Assembly (NCBI GenBank): GCA_009921985.1
Contig: RFWS01000020.1
Location: 1-14,902, forward strand
Reading direction: 5' to 3'
DNA from: a bacterium
Lineage (GTDB): Bacteria; Verrucomicrobiota; Verrucomicrobiia; Methylacidiphilales; Verrucolacustridaceae
Length of the DNA stretch: 14,902 bases
Both the position numbers and the translations under genes were made by a program. The notes below the pieces were generated by a model. That model searched no databases and was not told the DNA's origin. It worked only from the letters and a program-made list of their open reading frames with translations. Shown piece after piece: positions 7,242-12,606 of this stretch; position 1 is the first letter of the stretch, and each line of letters begins with the position of its first letter.

Positions 7242-7655
7242 ATGGCTGGCGGAGGAGGAGGCGGGGAGGGGGAATTTGGCCTACAGATCGCGCCGATGCT
7301 CGACGTGATGTTCGTGCTGTTGATGTTTTTCATGGTGATGGCGGGCCAGCAGGTCAAAGAGGCTGAACTGGGGGTTTCCGTTCCCGGGGGCGGGCAAGCC
7401 TCCACCACGGCCAAAACTCCCGTGACCATTCGGATCGCGCCCGACGGGGTTGTGACCTTTAACGATACCCCGGTGGACAACCGCGAGGATCGGGAGATGC
7501 CCAAATTGCGGGGGCGGCTGAAAAATTTGATTGAGGCGTCCGCCGAGCAGTCCGTGATCATTCGCCCCAATGACCGGGCGCCCTATCAAAGGGTGGTCGA
7601 CGTGCTCAACGCCTGCGGCGCCGAGCGGGTCAAGAACCTGACGTTTGGTGGCTGA
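7242..7655 (+). CDS. exbD: ExbD/TolR family protein (second copy)
   Basis: This second ExbD has 137 residues. A glycine run (residues 3-8, from a GGAGGAGGAGG-type stretch) precedes the transmembrane helix (about 16-35), which begins IAPMLDVMFVLLMFF with the protonatable Asp at D21. The periplasmic domain carries a TIRIAPDGVVTFNDTPV strand-turn and ends SVIIRPNDRAPYQRVVDVLNACGAERVKNLTF, a standard ExbD C-terminus. It clearly differs in sequence from the first copy outside the helix, so the pair reflects an old duplication, not a recent one. An AAGGG Shine-Dalgarno lies about 7 bases upstream in the end of the first exbD. It is the last gene of the unit and faces efp tail to tail. Confidence 0.92.
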   Translation: MAGGGGGGEGEFGLQIAPMLDVMFVLLMFFMVMAGQQVKEAELGVSVPGGGQASTTAKTPVTIRIAPDGVVTFNDTPVDNREDREMPKLRGRLKNLIEASAEQSVIIRPNDRAPYQRVVDVLNACGAERVKNLTFGG

Positions 7656-7658
7656 GCG

Positions 7659-7678
7659 GGGCCGGCTACGCCCGGCCC
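7659..7678. terminator. Possible bidirectional terminator hairpin between exbD and efp
   Basis: A perfect 7-base inverted repeat, GGGCCGG (7659-7665) and CCGGCCC (7672-7678), with a 6-base loop, lies just after the exbD stop (7653-7655). Its loop contains the efp stop codon (7666-7668 on the minus strand). The position between convergent genes suits a shared terminator. On the plus strand only a short GTATTTTCG follows, and on the minus strand no U-run follows, so intrinsic termination is uncertain. Confidence 0.4.
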
Positions 7679-8226
7679 ATGTATTTTCGTTCCCGGGTAT
7701 CGACCTTGATCAATTCCCCTTCCTTGATGAAGAGGGGAACCTGCAGCTGGATCCCGGTCTCAAGCTTTGCCATTTTCATCACGTTGTTGGCCGAATCGCC
7801 CCGGATTCCTTCGGGCGACTCCGTGACCTTCAACGTGACGCTGGCAGGGGGCTCCACGGAAACGGCCTTACCCTCGATGAAGAGGATTTCGCAGGGGGTG
7901 TTCTCGGACATGAAGTCCTTGGCCTCTTCCACCAACTCGGCCGGCAGGGTGATGTTTTCGTAATTCTCCGGGTTCATGAACGTGTAACCAGTGTTGTCCT
8001 GATAGCTGAATTCCCATTTTTCCCGGGAGACATTGACGGTTTCGAGCCGCTCGTCCGAAGCAAGCCGGTGGTCCGAGGAGAGACCGGAGCGGAGCGAACG
8101 GAAGGTCGCCTGGACAAAGGCCCGCTTGTTGCCCGGAGTGCGGTGGGTGGTGTTGAGTACGACGTAAATGTCCCCGTCCTTGCTGACGGCCATGCCCTTG
8201 CGTAGGTCGTTTGCGATCACTGCCAT
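7666..8226 (-). CDS. efp: Elongation factor P
   Basis: EF-P binds between the ribosomal P and E sites and relieves stalling at polyproline. The 186-residue product has the three expected beta-barrel domains: a KOW-like N-domain (1-63), a middle OB domain (about 64-126) and a C-terminal OB domain (127-186). The C-terminal domain includes the family signature around ESPEGIRGDSANNVMKMAKLETG and ends KVDTRERKYMGRA. In the loop that reaches the peptidyl-transferase centre, the sequence is TPGNKRAF (30-37). Against E. coli PGKGQAF, the position of modified K34 is N33 here, with Lys one step later. The MGRA ending recalls the YeiP/EfpL group, but overall length and domain I are EF-P-like. An AGGAGA Shine-Dalgarno (8241-8236) supports the ATG at 8226. 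The gene follows kdsD after 29 bases. Confidence 0.95.
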   Translation of the reverse strand: MAVIANDLRKGMAVSKDGDIYVVLNTTHRTPGNKRAFVQATFRSLRSGLSSDHRLASDERLETVNVSREKWEFSYQDNTGYTFMNPENYENITLPAELVEEAKDFMSENTPCEILFIEGKAVSVEPPASVTLKVTESPEGIRGDSANNVMKMAKLETGIQLQVPLFIKEGELIKVDTRERKYMGRA

Positions 8227-8255
8227 AACGATGAGTCTCCTGTGTTGTGGACCGT

Positions 8256-9236
8256 TCAGTAGAGTCTGAAGCGGGCCAGATCCTGGGAATCCACCAACCC
8301 GACCGGTCGGCGGGCCGCATCCAAAACGATCAAGTCCTCGATGCGGTGGGTTTCGAAGATATGCAAGGCTTTGGCGGCCAAACTGTCAACGGGGATGGTA
8401 ATGGGGTTTTTCGTCATGACCGCCCGGAGCGGTCGTTTGCCGATCTCCGGATCTTTCTGGAATCCGCGGACAAAGTCCCCGTGGGTGTAGATGCCAGCCA
8501 GCTTGCCACGGGAATCCACGACAACGGCCGCTCCGCACCGTTTGGCGGTGATCTGGGCAAGTGCCTTGGCCACCGGGGTCTCCGGTTTGCAGACCGGTAC
8601 GGCGGAACGGGGGCGCATGATTTCACTGACTTTCAAAAGAAGATCCCGGCCGATGGCTCCCGCCGGATGCAGGCGGGCGAAGTCCTCCCGTCGAAAACCT
8701 CGGCTTTCCAGGAGAACCATGGCGATGGCATCACCCATGGCCAGCATGGCCGTGGTGCTGGAGGTCGGCGCCAGGTTCAGCGGACAGGCCTCCTGCTCCA
8801 CGGAAACGTCCAAAGCCACATCTGCCTGCTTGGCCAGGGGAGAGCGCGGATTGCCGGTGATGCCGACGATGGGTGTGCCTAGGCGCTTGAGCAGGGGAAC
8901 CACGCGGAGAAGTTCGTCGGTATTGCCGCTGTAGCTGAGCACGATGACCAGATCCTTCGGGGAAACGACCCCCAGATCGCCGTGGGCGGCATCCACGGGA
9001 TCCAGGGCCACTGAGGTGGTGCCTGTGCTGGCGAAGGTGGCGGCAATCTTGTGGCCGATGTGTCCGGACTTGCCGATGCCGGTCACGATGATTTTTCCCC
9101 CGCTCTCCAGCCGCTGGCGCATGAGTTGTACCGCCTTCAGGAAGCTGGAACCCAAACGGCGGCGCACCCGTTGCAAGGCAGCGATCTCAATTTCGAGAAC
9201 GCGCTTTGCCTTCTTGAGATGATGTCCGTTGGCCAT
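8256..9236 (-). CDS. kdsD: Arabinose-5-phosphate isomerase (KdsD/KpsF family, SIS + CBS domains)
   Basis: This enzyme converts D-ribulose 5-phosphate to D-arabinose 5-phosphate, the first step towards Kdo for lipopolysaccharide. The 326-residue product has the family length. The SIS domain (about 35-180) contains TGIGKSGHIGHKIAATFASTGT with K56, AAHGDLG with H85, SYSGNTDE ending at E108, EQEACPLNLAPTSSTTA with E149, and H190 in FARLHPAGAIGRD. These correspond to E. coli KdsD K59, H88, E111, E152 and H193. Two CBS domains follow, starting near VSEIMRP (203-209) and RAVMTKNPIT (271-280). The ATG at 9236 was chosen; the frame continues 20 codons upstream only via a TTG at 9296 with no family similarity. 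It has no Shine-Dalgarno, and a candidate promoter ends 9 bases upstream. It is followed by efp and diverges from lolC. Confidence 0.94.
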   Translation of the reverse strand: MANGHHLKKAKRVLEIEIAALQRVRRRLGSSFLKAVQLMRQRLESGGKIIVTGIGKSGHIGHKIAATFASTGTTSVALDPVDAAHGDLGVVSPKDLVIVLSYSGNTDELLRVVPLLKRLGTPIVGITGNPRSPLAKQADVALDVSVEQEACPLNLAPTSSTTAMLAMGDAIAMVLLESRGFRREDFARLHPAGAIGRDLLLKVSEIMRPRSAVPVCKPETPVAKALAQITAKRCGAAVVVDSRGKLAGIYTHGDFVRGFQKDPEIGKRPLRAVMTKNPITIPVDSLAAKALHIFETHRIEDLIVLDAARRPVGLVDSQDLARFRLY

Positions 9237-9245
9237 GAACAGGTT

Positions 9246-9274
9246 AGGATATCGGGAAGAGGCCGGTCGGGCAA
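9246..9274 (-). promoter_or_regulatory. Candidate sigma70-type promoter for kdsD-efp
   Basis: On the minus strand TTGCCC (9274-9269) and TATCCT (9251-9246) are spaced by 17 bases, each matching four of six bases of the -35 and -10 consensus. They lie in the 86-base divergent gap between kdsD and lolC. Transcription would start about 2-4 bases before the kdsD ATG at 9236, giving a nearly leaderless message, which agrees with the missing Shine-Dalgarno. With 4/6 matches, chance occurrence is possible. Confidence 0.4.
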
Positions 9275-9297
9275 ACCGTCTTGCGGCTTGAGCCAAA

Positions 9298-9310
9298 CGG
9301 GGATTCCCCG
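9298..9310. repeat. Short palindrome upstream of lolC
   Basis: CGGGGATTCCCCG is a perfect inverted repeat (5-base arms, 3-base centre) ending 12 bases before the lolC ATG at 9323. It could be an operator half-site pair or a small mRNA hairpin near the ribosome-binding site. No second copy was seen in the window. Confidence 0.35.
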
Positions 9311-9322
9311 CACGGTAGGCGT

Positions 9323-10576
9323 ATGAAGAGCTGGCCGGAACTTTTTCTCGCCCTCCGTTTTCTTCGTCCCCACCGCAGTTTCGTCTCAGTCATCACGATC
9401 CTGAGTTGGTTGGGCGTGGTGGCCGGGGTGCTGGTGTTGATTGTGGTCCAGTGCGTGATGCGAGGGTTTGAGGAGGAACTCACGCGCAAGGTGATCGGGT
9501 TCCAATCCCATCTCACCGTGGCAGGTCAGGGCCCCCTGCCTGAGCCTGACCGGCTTCTGGAGGCGATTCGGTCCGAACCTGAGGTGATAGGGGCTAGTCC
9601 GGCCGTGCTGGGCCCGGTGCTGGCGGAGACGCGCGGGCGGATCTCCACCCCGCGCATCAAGGGATGGGATTCCGCCACCGCGGAAAGCGTGGTGCCGCTG
9701 AAAGAGTGTCTGATCGAGGGGACCTGGTCACCGGGAGCAGACCACCTGGTGGTGGGGAGTGAATGGGCAACGGCCAACCGGGCTCAGATCGGAACCGAGG
9801 TTAATCTGCTCGGCCCGCAACAGTTCCGGGATCTGGTGGGAAAAACCAACGCCCCGGGTGTTCCTAAAAAGATCCCACTTCCCCGAACCTTCCGGGTCGC
9901 CGGGATCTTCAAAACCGGGATGTATGATTACGACTCCGACTACCTGCTGACTGATTTGCCGACCGCCCAGGACGTTTATGCGCTCACCAATTCCGTTCAC
10001 GGGGTGGCCATTCGGCTACAAAATTCTTCCCAGGCCGCCGCGGTGGCAGAAAAACTCCGTGCCAAGCTCCCCGGCCTGCGGATTTTAACCTGGATGGACC
10101 ACAACCAGCGCCTGTTTGCCGCCGTGGCGGTAGAACGGAGGGTGATGAGTTTTCTTCTTTTCTTTGTCATGGCGGTGGCGGCACTGGGTTTGAGCGGCAC
10201 GCTGATCACGGTCACGGTTCAGCGGGCGCGGGTAATCGGAACCCTCGCGGCGATCGGCGCGACTCCCGGACAAATCGCCATGGTCTTCACGCTTTACGGT
10301 GTCGTCGTCGGGGTGCTCGGTTCCTTGGCCGGGGTGGCTGGAGCTTGGTTGGTTTTGGTGAACCGCAACGGCGTTGCCAATCTGATTGCCAAAGTGACCG
10401 GGCAGGATCTTTTTCCTCCGGAGATCTATCATTTTGCCTCCCTCCCGGTGAAATATGATGCGGGGATCTTTTTCGGGGTGGCCTCCGCCGGTCTGGCCCT
10501 CAGTGTCTTGGCCGCCCTGGCTCCCGCCTGGGCGGCTGCACGCACGGAACCGGCCGCCAACCTGAAACGGTCATGA
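9323..10576 (+). CDS. lolC: Lipoprotein-releasing ABC transporter permease, LolC/LolE family
   Basis: This is the inner-membrane subunit that, with LolD, extracts lipoproteins and hands them to a periplasmic carrier. The 417-residue protein has the LolC/E topology: TM1 (about 20-44), a periplasmic domain (about 46-270) and three C-terminal helices (about 274-298, 318-346, 380-404) forming the FtsX-type domain. Diagnostic motifs are ALRFLRPHRSFVSVITILSWLG (10-31), SVxxGFEEEL-like VMRGFEEEL (45-53), the periplasmic GMYDYDSDYLLT (199-210) and FPPEIYHFASLPV (364-376) before the last helix. Only one permease is present, so a homodimeric LolF-type arrangement is likely, in contrast to the LolC-LolE heterodimer of enterobacteria. 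The ATG at 9323 suits the family start; a TTG at 9281 would add 14 unsupported residues. Its stop overlaps lolD as ATGA. Confidence 0.92.
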   Translation: MKSWPELFLALRFLRPHRSFVSVITILSWLGVVAGVLVLIVVQCVMRGFEEELTRKVIGFQSHLTVAGQGPLPEPDRLLEAIRSEPEVIGASPAVLGPVLAETRGRISTPRIKGWDSATAESVVPLKECLIEGTWSPGADHLVVGSEWATANRAQIGTEVNLLGPQQFRDLVGKTNAPGVPKKIPLPRTFRVAGIFKTGMYDYDSDYLLTDLPTAQDVYALTNSVHGVAIRLQNSSQAAAVAEKLRAKLPGLRILTWMDHNQRLFAAVAVERRVMSFLLFFVMAVAALGLSGTLITVTVQRARVIGTLAAIGATPGQIAMVFTLYGVVVGVLGSLAGVAGAWLVLVNRNGVANLIAKVTGQDLFPPEIYHFASLPVKYDAGIFFGVASAGLALSVLAALAPAWAAARTEPAANLKRS

Positions 10577-11253
10577 GTGCCCCCCTCCTTGAAGTCCGGG
10601 ACCTCCACAAGAGCTATCAGCTCAAAGGGCGACCGGCTCTGGAGATTCTTCATGGGATCGACCTCCAACTTCCCGCGGGGGAATGCCGCCCCATCTGTGG
10701 CCGGTCGGGGGCGGGGAAATCGACGCTTCTCCATATTCTCGGCGGCCTGGAAAATCCCGATCGGGGCGAAATTCTTTGGAAAGGGGAGAGCACCCGGGGA
10801 TGGGACCGATCCCGCTGGGCGATTTGGCGGAGAAAAGCCGTTGGCTTTGTCTTTCAATCCTACCACCTGATTCCGGAGCTCACCGTGGAGGAAAACATCC
10901 GGCTTCCCGCCATGCTGGCGGGCGTGCCGTTGGAGGAAAGTTGGGAGGACCTTTTGGATGAGGTGGGCATGACCCTGCGCCGGGATCATCTGCCGGCCGA
11001 GCTTTCGGGCGGGGAGCAGCAGCGCGTGGCCGTAGCCCGAGCCCTGGTGCTGGAGCCGGAACTGATCTTGGCGGATGAACCGACCGGTAACCTCGATGGG
11101 GCCTCCGCGTCCGCGGTGCTTGATTTGCTTGTGAAGATGGTGCGCCAAAGGCAAAAATCTTTGTTGCTGGTCACGCACGACGAAACCGTGGCGGGGCGGG
11201 TGGGAACCCCGCTCCGGATCGCGGACGGAAGGCTGGCCGGAAACCGATCATGA
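10573..11253 (+). CDS. lolD: Lipoprotein-releasing system ATP-binding protein LolD
   Basis: This cytosolic ATPase powers the Lol transporter. The 226-residue ABC subunit is of normal length. Visible elements are the Walker A GRSGAGKST (43-51), the Q-loop Q95 in GFVFQSYHLIPELTVEENI, which is typical of the MacB/LolD branch, the signature LSGGEQQRVAVARAL (144-158), the Walker B LILADEPTGNLD (164-175) with catalytic E169, and the switch His H202 in LLVTHD. The neighbouring lolC, joined by an ATGA overlap at 10573-10576, supports LolD over MacB or other relatives. Its own stop overlaps the start of ilvE in the same manner at 11250-11253, so all three genes should be translationally coupled. Confidence 0.95.
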   Translation: MSAPLLEVRDLHKSYQLKGRPALEILHGIDLQLPAGECRPICGRSGAGKSTLLHILGGLENPDRGEILWKGESTRGWDRSRWAIWRRKAVGFVFQSYHLIPELTVEENIRLPAMLAGVPLEESWEDLLDEVGMTLRRDHLPAELSGGEQQRVAVARALVLEPELILADEPTGNLDGASASAVLDLLVKMVRQRQKSLLLVTHDETVAGRVGTPLRIADGRLAGNRS

Positions 11254-12122
11254 CCATCTATATCGACGGAAAATTTTACCCGGAGGAGGAAGCGAAGATC
11301 TCGGTCTTCGACCACGGCCTGCTGTACGGCGACGGCGTCTTTGAGGGCATCCGCGCCTACGAAGGCCGGGTTTTCAAGCTGGAGGAGCACCTCCGGCGCC
11401 TGGAGGACTCCGCGCACGCCATCCTCCTCAAGATCCCGCTGAGCCGGGAGGAGATGCGTGCTGCGGTGCTGGAAACCTGCAAACGAAACAAGATGAGGTC
11501 CGGCTATCTCCGCTTGGTGGTGACCCGGGGCAAGGGGTATCTCGGCCTTTCCCCTGACCGTTGCAAAAAGGCGACCATCATCATCATCGCGAGCGAGCTG
11601 GAGCTTTATCCCGAAAAGTACTACCGCGAGGGGTTGCGGGTGGTGACGGTGCCCACTTGGCGGAACTCCCCGGCCGCACTGGATCCCAGCATCAAGTCGC
11701 TCAACTACCTGAACAACATCCTCGCCAAAATCGAGGGGCAGCAGGCGGGGGCCCAGGAGGTGATCCTGCTCAACCCGCAGGGCCTGGTTGCCGAATGTTC
11801 GGGCGACAACATCTTCTTCATTCGCGACCAGGTGCTCGTCACCCCCAAGCTTTCCTCTGGTGCCCTCAACGGCATCACCCGCAACACGGTGTTGGAAATC
11901 GCGCGGGAAGCCGGCTGGAAAACCAGGGAAGACGATGTCCGGCGCTATGACCTGTTCACGGCGGAGGAGATGTTCCTCACCGGGACCGGTGCGGAGGTCA
12001 TTCCGGTGGTCGAGGTGGACGGTCGGACCATCGGGACGGGTAAGCCCGGGAAACACACCGCCGACCTCATCCGCCGCTATCACAAGCTGGTCACCACCAC
12101 GGGGACGAAAATCCCCGCCTAA
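11250..12122 (+). CDS. ilvE: Branched-chain amino acid aminotransferase (class IV)
   Basis: This PLP enzyme carries out the last step of leucine, isoleucine and valine synthesis (or the first of their breakdown), transferring an amino group between glutamate and branched-chain 2-oxo acids. The 290-residue product shows FDHGLLYGDGVFEGIRAYEG (20-39), the PLP-binding lysine K149 in DPSIKSLNYLNNILAK, E182 in GLVAECSGDNIFF, and the phosphate-cup motif TGTGAEVIPVVEVDGRTIG. This motif set fits BCAT better than D-amino-acid aminotransferase or ADC lyase, though substrate range in this fold is hard to fix from sequence alone. The start codon overlaps lolD by four bases and the mcsA-like gene begins 8 bases after its stop. 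Its place between lipoprotein export and translation genes looks like operon convenience, not pathway logic. Confidence 0.9.
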   Translation: MTIYIDGKFYPEEEAKISVFDHGLLYGDGVFEGIRAYEGRVFKLEEHLRRLEDSAHAILLKIPLSREEMRAAVLETCKRNKMRSGYLRLVVTRGKGYLGLSPDRCKKATIIIIASELELYPEKYYREGLRVVTVPTWRNSPAALDPSIKSLNYLNNILAKIEGQQAGAQEVILLNPQGLVAECSGDNIFFIRDQVLVTPKLSSGALNGITRNTVLEIAREAGWKTREDDVRRYDLFTAEEMFLTGTGAEVIPVVEVDGRTIGTGKPGKHTADLIRRYHKLVTTTGTKIPA

Positions 12123-12129
12123 AGGCGCC

Positions 12130-12606
12130 GTGGATTGTCAGAAGTGTGCAAGGAAGCCGGCCACCGTCTTCATGACCACGGTGGTGGGCGGGGAACTCAA
12201 GCGCACTGACCTCTGTGAGGATTGCGCCCGCGAAAGCGGGGCAATTCACCCTTCTGGGTTCCTTTCCGCGGAAGCCCTGATAACAGGTTCCTCCTCCATC
12301 GCGGAAGAAAAGGCGGAAAAGTGTCCGGCCTGCGGTTACACCCTCGATACCCTCAACAAAACCGGCCGTTTGGGCTGCGCAGGCTGCTATGAGAAGTTTT
12401 CCGGATCGTTAACGGTTGCCTTGCAGGAGTCGCAAAAGGCCATGATCCATATCGGCAAGCGACCGAGGAGAAAAAAGGCTGGTCGGGACGAACTGGAGGC
12501 CGAGATGCAACACCTGATCCGCACGGAACAGTACGAAGAGGCGGCCAAACTGCGCGATCGGATGGGGAAGCTGAAGCCCGCGCCCCGGAAAGAAAAAACG
12601 GAATGA
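12130..12606 (+). CDS. mcsA: McsA-like protein: two zinc-finger CxxC pairs plus UVR motif
   Basis: The 158-residue product has the layout of McsA, the activator of the protein-arginine kinase McsB and of ClpC in Bacillota. The first zinc site is C3xxC6 with C29xxC32. The second is C65PxC68G with C83xxC86Y, in a TGRLGCAGCYEKF context. An HIGKRPRR linker follows (107-114), and then a UVR motif (about 120-147, RTEQYEEAAKLRDRMGKL) of the type that binds UvrB/UvrC/ClpC partners. The GTG at 12130 is the only start that begins just before the first CxxC; an AAAGG Shine-Dalgarno lies 4-8 bases upstream, overlapping the ilvE stop. The frame is open further upstream inside ilvE, but that part is not conserved-looking. 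No mcsB or clpC is in the window. Its stop overlaps pheT as ATGA. Confidence 0.85.
   Translation: MDCQKCARKPATVFMTTVVGGELKRTDLCEDCARESGAIHPSGFLSAEALITGSSSIAEEKAEKCPACGYTLDTLNKTGRLGCAGCYEKFSGSLTVALQESQKAMIHIGKRPRRKKAGRDELEAEMQHLIRTEQYEEAAKLRDRMGKLKPAPRKEKTE

Noticed and set aside
10986..12083. A 365-codon minus-strand open frame opposite lolD and ilvE
   Set aside because: Both plus-strand genes are unambiguous; this frame is an antisense shadow spanning two unrelated genes.
11788..12129. Upstream extension of the McsA-like protein inside ilvE
   Set aside because: The McsA fold begins with the first CxxC pair right after the GTG at 12130; upstream codons are an out-of-frame reading of ilvE.
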